Part shown: positions 7,257 through 16,212 of the stretch, piece after piece
How the letters are laid out: each line of letters opens with the position of its first letter
How positions within the stretch are numbered: position 1 is the stretch's first letter
NCBI GenBank assembly: GCA_944388175.1
Contig: CALXHR010000007.1
Location: 1 to 64,000, forward strand
Reading direction: 5' to 3'
DNA from: an uncultured Gemmiger sp.
GTDB taxonomy: Bacteria; Bacillota; Clostridia; Oscillospirales; Ruminococcaceae
Length of the DNA: 64,000 bases
The notes under the pieces: model-generated
The model's input: the letters and a program-made list of their open reading frames with translations, nothing else
Databases searched by the model: none
What the model was told of the DNA's origin: nothing
Made by a program: the position numbers and the translations under genes

Positions 7257-8651
7257 CTACGCCAGCACGCGCACGGCGTCCGGCGCGGTGCCGCCGCTGT
7301 GGCGCAGCGCGGTGCCGGCGGCGGTGAGCGCCGCGACGGCGGCGGCAAAATCCGGCGTGACGGTCTCGCCGGGGGCCAGCAGCGGCACGCCGGGCGGGTA
7401 GGCCCAGACATACTCGGCCGCCGTATGCCCCACGGCCTGCGCCAGCGGCAGCGTGCACGCCGGGCGCAGCAGCGCTTCGGCCAGGGTACACTGCGCCGTG
7501 CCGGGCGGCGGCAGGATGCCCCCGGCCGCGGGGGGCGGCGGGGCGGCGGCGTCGCGGGCGGTTAGAACGTCCGCCAGGCGGTCCAACGTGTCTTTGGCGT
7601 CGCAGGGGCTGGTCATGGCCAGCACGTTGGGGCCGCAGACCATCTCCGGCTCAAAGCCGGCGGCGCGCAGCGCCGCCGCGCCCGCCGCGCCGATGCGCAG
7701 CAGCAGTTTGCCGTCATCATACCCATAGCAGGCGGTTTTTTCGGGCGCGCAGCCCAGCACCGGCGTGCGCTGCCAGCGCGCCGCGGCGGCGTAAAACCGG
7801 TCCAGCCGCGCGCGCCAGGCGGCGAACGCCGCCACGCCGTTTTGCAAAAGCCACTCCGTGCAGCCGTCCAGGCTGGCCAGCAGCGGGTAACTGGGGGAAC
7901 TGGTCTCAAATACGTCGAGTTGGCGCTCGACCTCGGCGGGGTCGGCCAGATCGCCGTTCAAATGCAGCCAGGCGGTCTGGGTCAGGCTGGGCAGCGTCTT
8001 GTGCGCGCTTTGCACCACCAGGTCGGCCCCGGCCGCCACCGCGCCGCCGCGCCAGCCGTGCGGTTCGGCCAGCGGCAGGTAGTGCGCGCCGTGGGCTTCA
8101 TCGACGAGCAGCGGCACGCCGCGCGCGTGGCAGATTTTGGCGATGGCCGCCACGTCGCTGCACACGCCCTCATACGTCGGGCTGGTCAAAATAACGCAGC
8201 GCACGGCCGGGTGGGCGTCCAGCGCGGCGGCAACGGCGGCGGGCGGTACGCTGCCGTAGACGCCAAACCCGGGCAGCACCGAGGGCGTAAGGTAGTGCGC
8301 CGTCAGGTGGCCGAGTTCCAGCGCATGGTAGACGGCTTTGTGGCAGTTGCGCGCCGCCAGCACCTCGCTGCCAAAGGGGGCCAGCGCGCGGATGCCCGCC
8401 AGCAGCCCCGCGGTGCTGCCGCCCACCAGGTACCAGCACCGGGCCGAGCCGTACAGCGCGGCGGTGCGCGCCATGGCGGCGGCCAGCATACCGTGGGCGT
8501 CGTGCAGGTCGTCGGCGCCGTCGATCTCGGTCAGGTCCCAGGCATAGCAGGCCAGGCCGGGCGCAGGCGGCACCCGGCGTTTGTGGCCGGGCATGTGCAG
8601 CGGGCAACGCGCGGCGGCCAGACGTTTGCATTGTGTTTGCAGAGAGTCCAT
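7257..8651 (-). CDS. Orn/Lys/Arg decarboxylase family protein (YaaO-like)
   Basis: A 464-residue fold-type I PLP enzyme. CPLHMPGHKRR at the N terminus, DEAHGAH (184-190) and the PLP lysine in QSAHKTLPSLTQT (K218) are diagnostic of the amino-acid decarboxylase family. The product would be cadaverine, putrescine or agmatine; the exact substrate is not readable. In Bacillus a similar gene (yaaO) lies beside tmk-yaaQ, so the placement near darA-holB looks ancestral. The ATG at 8651 matches the family N terminus, but no Shine-Dalgarno sequence is visible, only AT-rich leader. A second family member at 35821 sits in the polyamine cluster. Confidence 0.88.
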   Translation of the reverse strand: MDSLQTQCKRLAAARCPLHMPGHKRRVPPAPGLACYAWDLTEIDGADDLHDAHGMLAAAMARTAALYGSARCWYLVGGSTAGLLAGIRALAPFGSEVLAARNCHKAVYHALELGHLTAHYLTPSVLPGFGVYGSVPPAAVAAALDAHPAVRCVILTSPTYEGVCSDVAAIAKICHARGVPLLVDEAHGAHYLPLAEPHGWRGGAVAAGADLVVQSAHKTLPSLTQTAWLHLNGDLADPAEVERQLDVFETSSPSYPLLASLDGCTEWLLQNGVAAFAAWRARLDRFYAAAARWQRTPVLGCAPEKTACYGYDDGKLLLRIGAAGAAALRAAGFEPEMVCGPNVLAMTSPCDAKDTLDRLADVLTARDAAAPPPPAAGGILPPPGTAQCTLAEALLRPACTLPLAQAVGHTAAEYVWAYPPGVPLLAPGETVTPDFAAAVAALTAAGTALRHSGGTAPDAVRVLA

Positions 8652-8737
8652 AAGAAATTGAAAATAAAAAGAAAAATTGGGGCGGAAGCGCGGTTGCGCC
8701 GCGCAAAAATAGATACCATGACGTTTTCGGGCAGTTT

Positions 8738-9190
8738 GTAGGGGCCGCATGTATGCGGCCCGCAAACGTTGCGCCATTGCCCGTTGCCGGTTGGTATGGT
8801 GTGTGTTTCGTATTGTAGGGCGGGCGTTTTTGAGCCGTGACCGCGCCCGGTCCATGCGTAGGGGCGGCATATATGCCGCCCGCAAAACGTTGCGGGCGTT
8901 GGCCGTTACCGGGTCGTATGGTGTGTGTTTCGTATTGTAGGGCGGGCGATTTCGCCCGCCGCATATTATTATTTTTGAAAATTTTTAATGTGCGGCGGGG
9001 TCAAGACCCCGCCCTACAGAGCGGCGGAAACGGCCGTGTTTCCCGCGAACCACACGTGGCCATTCACCCCTGCCGGGCGGCATGTCTGCCGCCCCTACAA
9101 ATAAGGTAAACATGTACACGAGCCGGGAACCCGGTAGCACCGCAAACACGCACGGGCCGCATACATGCGGCCCCTACAAACCGACCGGAA
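8738..9190. repeat. Cluster of short palindromic repeats (cluster 1)
   Basis: At least five units of the type GTAGGGGCCGCATGTATGCGGCCC, GTAGGGGCGGCATATATGCCGCCC or GTAGGGCGGGCGATTTCGCCCGCC (shown here only as families), plus a GGCGGGGTC/GACCCCGCC unit joined by an AT-rich spacer. No gene is supported in this gap. Related clusters occur near 50.6, 57.2-57.9 and 63.5-63.9 kb. Confidence 0.85.
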
Positions 9191-9227
9191 AGGGGATGCT
9201 TATTTGGTAAACGTCAGGTATCCGGCA

Positions 9228-9535
9228 GGTTTGCCCGCCTGCGAACGCGGGCGGGGTTTCAGAACGGGAGCCCGGATGAGCCGTACCGGCAGGTAAAAAG
9301 GGTATTGTAACAGAGAGCATTCGCCTTGTGAGGAACGGAAACCGTCTCGGGCGACCCCATTAGACCTCCGGGGTTTCCAAAGGGGCCCGCAGGCCCCTTT
9401 GGCCGTGCCCCGCGCCCCGGAATTAGCGGCGGCTTTTTCGCTTCCTTTTTGGCCGGTCAAAAAGGAAGGGGAAACGGCAAGCGAAGGAACCGAATCTTAT
9501 AGAGCCGGGCCGGGTTTTGCCCCTTTGCCCAAAAA
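9228..9535 (-). repeat. ~310-bp hairpin-rich dispersed repeat, copy 1
   Basis: Matches 57258-57568 in inverse orientation over its whole length with scattered differences. It contains the stems CCAAAGGGGCC/GGCCCCTTTGG and CTTCCTTTTTG/CAAAAAGGAAG. Open frames inside it are not conserved between copies in a way that suggests a protein. Confidence 0.85.
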
Positions 9536-9554
9536 CGGTATTGTAAGGCAACCG

Positions 9555-9672
9555 CCTACGGGCCGCATGCATGCGGCCCCTACAATGCAAGGCAAACAGC
9601 CGGTAAACCGTGTACGGGTGGCGGGGCAGGGTTTGCGGCGGGGGTAAGGCCCGCCCTACAGAGCGGCGGAAA
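9555..9672. repeat. Short palindromic repeats flanking sbcC
   Basis: One GGGCCGCATGCATGCGGCCC unit at about 9561-9580 and a CGGGGGTAAGGCCCGCCCTACA half unit near 9640-9660, abutting the sbcC stop codon. Confidence 0.7.
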
Positions 9673-9683
9673 CGGGCACCCCG

Positions 9684-12176
9684 TCATTCCAGCACAATCT
9701 CGGCTTTGCTGCCGGCGCGGGTCTTGGTGACGCGGACCTGCCGCGTCAGGCGGGCTTGCAGCGCTTCGACGTGGGAGATGACGCCGATGAGCTTGTCGCC
9801 CCCGGCCAGGCCCGCCAGCGTGTCGACGGCTTTCTCGAGACTGTCGGCGTCCAGCGAGCCGAACCCCTCGTCAATAAACAGCGTCTCGATGGTGACGCCG
9901 CCGGCGTTCTGCTGGATGGTATCGCTGATGCCCAGCGCCAGGCAGAGCGCGGCCATGAAACTTTCGCCGCCCGAAAGGCTGCCTACCGGGCGCGTCTTGC
10001 CGGTGTAGGCGTCGAACACGTCAAGGTCCAGCGCCGTTTTGCCGCCCAGCGCTTCGCTTTGGCGGCGCTGCAGGCGGTACTGGCCGTCGGTCATGCGGGC
10101 AAAGCGCAGGTTAGCGGCTTCGACGACGCCGTCAAAATAGAACGCCTGGACGTACTGTTCAAACGGCAGTTTGACCTTGCCGGCCAGGTTGCCGTTGATG
10201 GTTTTGGAGAGGTTGTCCCACATAGCGTGCTTTTTGCGCGCGGCGGCCAGCTGGCGCAGCGCTTTGTCCAGCGCGTCCAGCGCGGCGCGGTTGGCGTGCA
10301 GGCGGCGCGCGGCGTCGTCCCGCGCGGTGATGGCCGCGGCGCGGTTGGCGCGCAGCTGCCCCAGCGCCCGCTGCAGCTTGGCCAGCGTTTCCTCGGTCTC
10401 GCGGCCGGGTATCGACTGCTGCAGCTGCTGCACGCGGGCGGCAGCCGCCGCGTGGCCGGCCTTGGCGTTGGCCGCTTTGCGCTGCGCGGCAAAAAGCTGT
10501 TTTTCCAGCGCAGTGCGCTGGGTGTTGAGGTTTTCCAGCCGGGTGGCCAGCGCGCGGGCCTGCTCGGCCTGGCGCAAAAAGGCGTCGTGCCGGGTCCGCA
10601 GGCCGGCCAGCCCTTCGGCCAGGCTGTTCTGCTGCTGTTCCAGCGCGGCGCGCAGGCCCGCGTCGTCCAGTTCGGCGGCCGGTTTGCCGGTGTAGCGCGC
10701 GCCGCGCCGGGCAAAAAAGGCCGCAGCTTCACGCGTGAGGGCGGCGCGCAGTTCCGCCGCGCGGGCGGCGGCGTCGCCGGCCGCGCGGCTGCTGGCCGCC
10801 GTGGCGCGGCGCTGGGCGGTCAGGGCGGTTTCCCGCGCTTCCAGCGCCTGTTCGGTCACGTGGTCCTGGGGCAGTTCGGCCGGGTGGGGGTGGTCGGTGG
10901 CGCCGCACACCGGGCAGGGCTGCCCGGGCTGCAGCTGCAAGGCCAGCAGCCCCGCGCGGTTGGCGTTGAGCTGCCGCTGCAGCGCGGCGTACTCGGCTTC
11001 GGCCGCGTCCAGCGCGGTCTGCGCCGCGGCGTACTGCTGCTGGCGCTGCGCGGCGTCGCGGGCGGCGGTTTCGGCCCCGGTCAGGCCGGCCAGCAGCGCC
11101 GCGCAGGACGCCGCCAGGCTTTGCGCCTGCTCGATCTGGTGTTCCAGGCGCACCTGCTCAGTATCGGTGCGGCCCAGGGCTTCGCGGCCGGTCTCGGTCT
11201 CGGCAATGGTCTGGCGGATGCCCTCGCTGCGCTGTTCGAGTTCCTGCTGGTGCGCTTCGGCCTGGCGCAGCACCTCGGCGGTGCGGGTTTCCTCCCGCAT
11301 CAGGTCGGCCAGCTGGCGGCGGCGTCCGGCGTGTTCCTCGCCCAGTTTGACGGCGGCGTCGCCGCGGGCGATTTTATCTTCCAGTTCTTCAATGCGCGCC
11401 TGCTGCTGCGCCTGCGCCGCTTCGTCCACGGCCAGCAGCTGTTTGCCCAGCTCGGCGGCGGCCGCGGCCGCAAAGGGGTCGCGGGCGTCCTGGATCTGCT
11501 GCAGCGCGGCGGCCTGCTCGGCCCCGGGGGCCGCCTGCAGGCTGGCCACATGCAGCAGGACGGTATCCTCGCACCGGCGGCAGGCGTCCTCGGCCTGGCG
11601 GGCGTGCTGCACGGCGGCCTGGCCCAGGCGCTGGTGGTCGGCGGTGTCAAAAATCTGCCGCAAAATGGCGGCGCGGTCCGCCGACGGCGCGTTGAGCAGC
11701 CGCGTGAAATCGTTTTGCGCCAGCATCGACACCTGCGCGAACTGTTTGGCGTCGATGCCCAGCAGCTTGGTCACGGCCGCCGTGACGGCCGCCGAACCGG
11801 TGACGGGCTCGTCCGGTTCCCGGATGAGTTCGGCGCGCGCCGGGCTTTTGACGGTGCCGCTGCCGCGCTTGGCGGCGCGCAGCTGCTCGGGCCAGCGGCG
11901 CACGGTGTAGCTGCGCCCGCGGTGGCTGAACGTCAGTTCCACGCCGGTCTCGGCGTCGGGGGCGGCAAAATCGCTGCGCAGCATGGCGGTTTTGCGGTTT
12001 TCGCCGGTGGCTTCGCCGTACAGCGCAAAGGTGATGGCGTCAAACAGCGCGGTCTTGCCCGCGCCGGTGTCGCCGCCGATCAAAAACAGGCCGCTGCCGC
12101 CAAACTGCGCAAAATCCAGTTCGGTGCGGCCGGCGTACGGCCCAAAGGCCGTCAGGGTCAGACGCAGGGGTTTCAT
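9684..12176 (-). CDS. sbcC: Nuclease SbcCD subunit C
   Basis: An 830-residue SMC-like ATPase. Walker A GGDTGAGKT is at residues 34-42, long coiled coils follow, the zinc hook CPVCG lies near residue 420, and the ABC signature LSGGESF and Walker B LFIDEGFG are near the C terminus. With SbcD it forms a nuclease that opens DNA hairpins and trims protein-blocked ends. The many palindromic repeats around this locus are potential substrates, though that is only inference. It is shorter than the E. coli protein, with shorter coiled coils. The ATG overlaps the sbcD stop (ATGA). Confidence 0.95.
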   Translation of the reverse strand: MKPLRLTLTAFGPYAGRTELDFAQFGGSGLFLIGGDTGAGKTALFDAITFALYGEATGENRKTAMLRSDFAAPDAETGVELTFSHRGRSYTVRRWPEQLRAAKRGSGTVKSPARAELIREPDEPVTGSAAVTAAVTKLLGIDAKQFAQVSMLAQNDFTRLLNAPSADRAAILRQIFDTADHQRLGQAAVQHARQAEDACRRCEDTVLLHVASLQAAPGAEQAAALQQIQDARDPFAAAAAAELGKQLLAVDEAAQAQQQARIEELEDKIARGDAAVKLGEEHAGRRRQLADLMREETRTAEVLRQAEAHQQELEQRSEGIRQTIAETETGREALGRTDTEQVRLEHQIEQAQSLAASCAALLAGLTGAETAARDAAQRQQQYAAAQTALDAAEAEYAALQRQLNANRAGLLALQLQPGQPCPVCGATDHPHPAELPQDHVTEQALEARETALTAQRRATAASSRAAGDAAARAAELRAALTREAAAFFARRGARYTGKPAAELDDAGLRAALEQQQNSLAEGLAGLRTRHDAFLRQAEQARALATRLENLNTQRTALEKQLFAAQRKAANAKAGHAAAAARVQQLQQSIPGRETEETLAKLQRALGQLRANRAAAITARDDAARRLHANRAALDALDKALRQLAAARKKHAMWDNLSKTINGNLAGKVKLPFEQYVQAFYFDGVVEAANLRFARMTDGQYRLQRRQSEALGGKTALDLDVFDAYTGKTRPVGSLSGGESFMAALCLALGISDTIQQNAGGVTIETLFIDEGFGSLDADSLEKAVDTLAGLAGGDKLIGVISHVEALQARLTRQVRVTKTRAGSKAEIVLE

Positions 12177-13303
12177 TCGGGGGCGGCCTCCTCTCGCAGG
12201 GCTTTGACGGCGCGGGCTTCCTCGGCCGTCAGCGGGCGGCCGTTCATGCGGGTGAAAAAGTCCTGGAACAACTCGGCAAACGGTTTGCCGCGCACGGCCA
12301 GGGCGGCCTCGCCGGGGGCGTGGGCCTCGCCGCGGGGCTGGTAGTCCAGCCGCATGGCGTTGGGGTAGGCGGCGCGCAGCGCGGCCATGGCGTCGGGCAG
12401 CGGCGTGGGGTCGGTCAGCGTGGCCCAGATATAGTCGTCGGTGTCGGTGGGGTGCGCGGTCAGCTTGGCCAGCGGGCCGGTCAGGTGGCGCATGGCGCGG
12501 CAGGGGATCAGCGGCAGCGGCTCAACCTCCTCAACGCCGCGGCGGCCCAGCTCGACGAGGGTGGCGGATTTTTCGGCCCCGCACTCGTCCAGGTGGTAGC
12601 ACAGCGGCGCGCCCGCGTAGCGCACAACGTCGGACCCGACGCGCTGCGCGCGGTGGATATGCCCCAGCGCCGTGTAGGCGAACCCCGCAAAGCGCGAAAC
12701 GTCGATGGCGTCCACCGTGCCCACGGTCAGGGGCGCGCTCTCGCTGCCGGCCAGCTGCGGCGGGCACAACCCGGCCACGGCCATCTGGTGGGCCACCAGC
12801 ACGCGGCGCGGCGCGGCAGGCGGGCAGGCGGCCAGCGCGGCCGCCACGGCGCTGTCGTAGTCGGGCAGGTCGGCGTCGGGCAGGTAGTGGCGCACGGTGG
12901 CCGCGCGCACATAGGGCAGCAGCACAAACTCCACCGGGCCGAACCGGTCCTTGAGCACGACCTGCCGCGGCGCGCCGGTAAACCGCCCGGCCAGGTAGAC
13001 CCCCTGCCCGGCCAGCAGCCCGGCGGCAAAGTCCAGGCGCTCGGCGCTGTCGTGGTTGCCGGCAATGGCCAGCACCGGGATGCGCCGCGCGGCCAGCTGG
13101 GTCAAAAACCAGTCCAGCAGCGTGCAGGCCGCGGCGGGCGGCACCGGCGCGTCATAGATATCGCCGGCCAGCACGACGGCTTCGACGCCGTGTTCCTGGC
13201 ACAGCGCCAGCACCTGCTCCAGGATAAAGCGCTGGTCCTCCAGCATATCAAAGCCGTTGACCCGTTTGCCCAGGTGCAAATCGGCCAGGTGTAGAAATTT
13301 CAT
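12173..13303 (-). CDS. sbcD: Nuclease SbcCD subunit D
   Basis: A 376-residue Mre11-like metallophosphoesterase. MKFLHLADLHLGK carries the first metal ligands (D8, H10), followed by LAGDIYD and AGNHDSAERL. It supplies the nuclease site of the SbcCD complex. Immediately upstream is the GNAT gene (4-bp gap) and its stop overlaps sbcC, so it is an internal gene of the rnz-to-sbcC operon. Confidence 0.95.
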   Translation of the reverse strand: MKFLHLADLHLGKRVNGFDMLEDQRFILEQVLALCQEHGVEAVVLAGDIYDAPVPPAAACTLLDWFLTQLAARRIPVLAIAGNHDSAERLDFAAGLLAGQGVYLAGRFTGAPRQVVLKDRFGPVEFVLLPYVRAATVRHYLPDADLPDYDSAVAAALAACPPAAPRRVLVAHQMAVAGLCPPQLAGSESAPLTVGTVDAIDVSRFAGFAYTALGHIHRAQRVGSDVVRYAGAPLCYHLDECGAEKSATLVELGRRGVEEVEPLPLIPCRAMRHLTGPLAKLTAHPTDTDDYIWATLTDPTPLPDAMAALRAAYPNAMRLDYQPRGEAHAPGEAALAVRGKPFAELFQDFFTRMNGRPLTAEEARAVKALREEAAPE

Positions 13304-13307
13304 GGGT

Positions 13308-13808
13308 TCATCTCCAAAGTTTTTCCCAGGTGGTCAGGTCCAGCGTGACGCCGGGCAGCAGCTCGGCGGGGGCGGTCCCGGCCTTGCGGAAACGGCATTT
13401 TTTGCAAAACGCCTCGGCCTGTAAATCGCGCGCCCATACTTTGAGGTAGAGCCGGCTGCGGCCGTCGCCCTCGGCCAGTTTTTGGGCGTAGGCCACGACG
13501 CTGCGCCCGATGCCCTGGCCGCGCGCGTCGGCCACCAGAAACAGCCGCCGCAGGCACAGCGCGCCCGCGGGCCCCAGGTCCAGCGCAAAATACCCCACGG
13601 CCCGGCTGCCCAGGTAGATGAGGAAGTAGTTGATGGCGCCCGAATGGATCTGTTCGTCGGTCTCGACGTCGCTCTGGTACCGTTCGGCCAAAGCGGCGGC
13701 CACTTTGGGCGTGAGTTTGGTGTAGTGCTGCACAAAAATTTCGGCCGCCAGCTCGCTGACAAGCTGGACGTAGCGGGTCTTGGTGACTTGCTTGAAGGTC
13801 GGTTTCAT
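13308..13808 (-). CDS. GNAT family N-acetyltransferase
   Basis: A 166-residue protein with the GNAT acetyl-CoA loop: LRRLFLVADARGQGIGRSVVAYAQKLA contains the R/Q-x-x-G-x-G signature (RGQGIG). The acceptor substrate is unknown. It is cotranscribed with rnz, the NusG-II gene and sbcDC. Confidence 0.85.
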   Translation of the reverse strand: MKPTFKQVTKTRYVQLVSELAAEIFVQHYTKLTPKVAAALAERYQSDVETDEQIHSGAINYFLIYLGSRAVGYFALDLGPAGALCLRRLFLVADARGQGIGRSVVAYAQKLAEGDGRSRLYLKVWARDLQAEAFCKKCRFRKAGTAPAELLPGVTLDLTTWEKLWR

Positions 13809-13817
13809 AACGGCTCC

Positions 13818-14159
13818 TTATTCTATGGTCAGGGTCGCCCGGGCCGGCAGGCAGGCGGCCCAGTCGCCGGGGCGGCGCAGCGTGCCGAACCCCTCGCACC
13901 GGTGGTCGGGGCAGGGGCTTTGCACAAAGGCGATGCCACCGCCCTGTACCTGCAGGTGGACGGTATACCGCCCGGTATCGACGTCATAGCGGGCGTCCTC
14001 ATCGAGCGCAATGTGCAGTTCCTGCTGGGGCGTACCGTAGCGCAGCACGGCCACCGCCCCGGCGCCGGGGCGGTGCGTCAGCGCAAACAGCAGGGCGGCC
14101 AGCGCCAGCACGGCGGCGGTAAAGCACACCTCGCGGCGGTAACGGGCAAACAACTTCAC
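13818..14159 (-). CDS. NusG domain II protein
   Basis: A 113-residue membrane-anchored protein: one N-terminal transmembrane segment (about residues 12-28) and an extracytoplasmic domain with CPDHRCEGFG and PGDWAACLPA, the paired-cysteine signature of NusG domain II proteins that are common in Firmicutes next to redox or polymer genes. Function is unknown. ATG overlaps the rnz stop. Confidence 0.8.
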   Translation of the reverse strand: MKLFARYRREVCFTAAVLALAALLFALTHRPGAGAVAVLRYGTPQQELHIALDEDARYDVDTGRYTVHLQVQGGGIAFVQSPCPDHRCEGFGTLRRPGDWAACLPARATLTIE

Positions 14160-15058
14160 GGCGTTTCCTCTTTGTCAAATTCCAGGTCCAGGCGCAGCCC
14201 GTCGGCCCCGGCCACCGCGGCCGGGAAGGCGCTTTGCGCGGCGGCCAGCCCGGGCGCAGGGTCGGTGACGGCGGCGCTGTAATGCGTCAGCCACAGCCGC
14301 CGCACCCCGGCGGCGGCCGCCAGCGCGCCCGCTTCGCGGCAGGTGGCGTGGCCGTACAGTTTGGCCTTGGGCAGGTCGGCATCGGCGGCGTAGGTGGCGT
14401 CCATGCACAAAAGGTCGGCCCCGGCGGCCGCGGCTTGCAGTGCCGGGCAGGGGCGGGTGTCGGTGGCGTAGACGATTTTCAAGCCGCGGCGCGGCGGGCC
14501 CAGCACCTGGTCCGGCGTAAAGCCGCCCGCCGCCTGCCCGCTTTGCAGCGTGCGCCACAACGCCAGCGGCACCCCGGCCGCGCGGGCGCGCGCGGGGTCG
14601 AACCGGCCGGCGCGCGGCAGCGTCAGCGCCCAGCCGCAGCAGGGCACGCGGTGCGCCAGCGCAAACGGCGTGACGGTCAGCGGCCCGGCCGCAAACGGCG
14701 TTTCGGCCGCGCGCCACTGCACGGCGAACGGCAGCGCCCCGGCCAGCGCCGCGACGGCGTCGGCCACGGCCTGCTGCCCGGCGGCAGGCCCGGCGACGAC
14801 CAGCGGCGCGGTGCGGCCCAAACTGCCCAGCGTCTGCAGCAGCCCCGGCAGGCCCAGGATATGGTCCCCGTGGTAGTGCGTCAGCAGCACGGCCGCCAGC
14901 CGGTAGGCGCTGACGCCCCAGCGGCGCAGCGCGGTCTGGGTGCCCTCGCCGCAGTCCAGCAGCACGCCGTGCCCGGCCGCCTGCACGGCCAGCGCGGCCA
15001 GCGCGCGGCCCGGCAGCGGCTGGGTGCCGCCGCAGCCCAGCATGGTAACGGTCAACAT
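14156..15058 (-). CDS. rnz: Ribonuclease Z
   Basis: A 300-residue metallo-beta-lactamase-fold nuclease that matures tRNA 3' ends. MLTVTMLGCGGTQPLPGR, LLTHYHGDHILGLPGLL (the HxHxDH zinc motif) and YATDTRP, DATYA, GHATCREAG, LTHYS blocks follow the RNase Z order. The start at 15058 follows AAGGGGGC and a well-formed extended -10 promoter. It opens a five-gene operon with overlapping junctions. Confidence 0.92.
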   Translation of the reverse strand: MLTVTMLGCGGTQPLPGRALAALAVQAAGHGVLLDCGEGTQTALRRWGVSAYRLAAVLLTHYHGDHILGLPGLLQTLGSLGRTAPLVVAGPAAGQQAVADAVAALAGALPFAVQWRAAETPFAAGPLTVTPFALAHRVPCCGWALTLPRAGRFDPARARAAGVPLALWRTLQSGQAAGGFTPDQVLGPPRRGLKIVYATDTRPCPALQAAAAGADLLCMDATYAADADLPKAKLYGHATCREAGALAAAAGVRRLWLTHYSAAVTDPAPGLAAAQSAFPAAVAGADGLRLDLEFDKEETP

Positions 15059-15102
15059 GGCGCAAGGCCCCCTTTCCCGACAGTACCCCATTATGGATAT
15101 AC

Positions 15103-15114
15103 CGTATTATACCA
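15103..15114 (-). promoter_or_regulatory. Extended -10 promoter of the rnz operon
   Basis: TGTGGTATAAT on the minus strand (TATAAT at 15106-15111, TG one base upstream), about 45 bp before the rnz start. No good -35 is seen, which is usual for extended -10 promoters. Confidence 0.7.
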
Positions 15115-15181
15115 CAAACGTCGCCGGTTGGGAACGGGGGCGTTTGCCCCCCGTTCCCGCGCCGCGGGCAGGGCGCAAAAA

Positions 15182-15205
15182 GCCCCCCGCCATGCGGCGG
15201 GGGGC
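15182..15205 (-). terminator. Terminator of the CobW GTPase pair
   Basis: A 10-bp stem GCCCCCCGCC/GGCGGGGGGC with ATGC loop and TTTTTGC on the minus strand, just after the stop at 15211. Confidence 0.85.
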
Positions 15206-15210
15206 ACCTA

Positions 15211-16188
15211 TCAGCTGAACATCACGACGTCGTCGCGCGGGGCGTCGGCGGGTTCCACGGCCAGCGCCGTCAGCACCGGGCCGGAAGCCCCGGGCGTCTG
15301 GCCCTGGTAGATGGGGTGGTATTTCACGTTGACCTTGGCGGTCAGCGTGATCCAGCTGCGCTGTTCCAGCGCTTTGTAGCCGTCGTATTTGCAGGGGAAG
15401 CCGACGAACTGGATATCCTGGATGCAGCAGGTCATGGCGAAGCGGCCGGGCACAAAGCTGTTTTTGCCCGCGCGCGGCGTCTGGCAGACCTGCGCCAGAA
15501 ATTGGACAGTCTTGCCGTCGTATTTTTGGGGGTCGTCCATGCAGTCCATATACCACACGCCGAAAAACTCGGCCGGGATGTCGATGACCTCGGCGTTCAC
15601 GTCAAAGGGCAGCGGGTCGGGGATGTCGTCGTAGGCGACGCTGCCGTCGGCAAACTCATAGGCGATATCGCAGCGGCGGCTGGCCTGCCGCACAAGTTTG
15701 TGCACAAGCTGGCGGCTCTCGTCGTCGTTGAGGTGCTCGGCGCGGTTGACGACCAGCAGCTCGCTGCCGCGCAGCTTGTCCAGCAGCAGGCCGCGCATGG
15801 CGTTGTCGCCCGCGTAGGTTTTCAGGGTGGTGCCGTCCGCCGTGGCCAGGCACTGGTAGATCAGCCAGTTGTCGGGCAAAGCGTCGTAGAGGTCCTGCAC
15901 CAGCCACATGCCGTTATATTCAATGATGACGCGGCCGCAGCCGGATTTCTGTTCCAACGCGGTCAGGTTCTCGCGCGTGAGCTCGCTTTTGTCCTCCAGC
16001 TGGGCCACGTGTACGCCGCCAAAGGCGAAGCGGTCGGGGTCGTATTCTTCCTCGCCTTCCTCGCACACCAGCAGCAGCGTTTTGTCGCCGGAGTCAAACT
16101 GCGGGTCCTCCATCGTCTCCTGGATGAACTTTGTCTTGCCACTCTCCAGCTGGCCTACAAACAGGTAGACCGGGATTTGTCTTGCCAT
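15211..16188 (-). CDS. G3E-family GTP-binding protein
   Basis: A 325-residue protein with a P-loop GQLESGKT at residues 12-19 and the acidic LLLVCEEGEEEYDP segment. The N-terminal half resembles CobW/G3E GTPases, but the GCxCC metal motif is missing; the C-terminal half (about 210-300) resembles the DUF1980/TIGR03943 domain found beside metal-linked permeases. It directly follows the His-rich CobW gene with a 24-bp gap and probably works with it in metal handling. Confidence 0.75.
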   Translation of the reverse strand: MARQIPVYLFVGQLESGKTKFIQETMEDPQFDSGDKTLLLVCEEGEEEYDPDRFAFGGVHVAQLEDKSELTRENLTALEQKSGCGRVIIEYNGMWLVQDLYDALPDNWLIYQCLATADGTTLKTYAGDNAMRGLLLDKLRGSELLVVNRAEHLNDDESRQLVHKLVRQASRRCDIAYEFADGSVAYDDIPDPLPFDVNAEVIDIPAEFFGVWYMDCMDDPQKYDGKTVQFLAQVCQTPRAGKNSFVPGRFAMTCCIQDIQFVGFPCKYDGYKALEQRSWITLTAKVNVKYHPIYQGQTPGASGPVLTALAVEPADAPRDDVVMFS

Positions 16189-16212
16189 AGGGGTTCCTTT
16201 CCTGGGCGGGTT

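Noticed and set aside
8738-9190. CRISPR array
   Set aside because: Units are palindromes of several types with irregular spacing and no spacer-repeat periodicity or cas genes.
9200-9545. Short open frames inside the ~310-bp repeat
   Set aside because: Frames differ between the two copies, lack ribosome-binding sites, and the visible conservation is of hairpin arms.
15131-15157. GGAACGGGGGC/GCCCCCCGTTCC hairpin as a second terminator
   Set aside because: It has no T-run in either direction and lies next to the rnz promoter; the terminator at 15182-15205 already ends the upstream unit.
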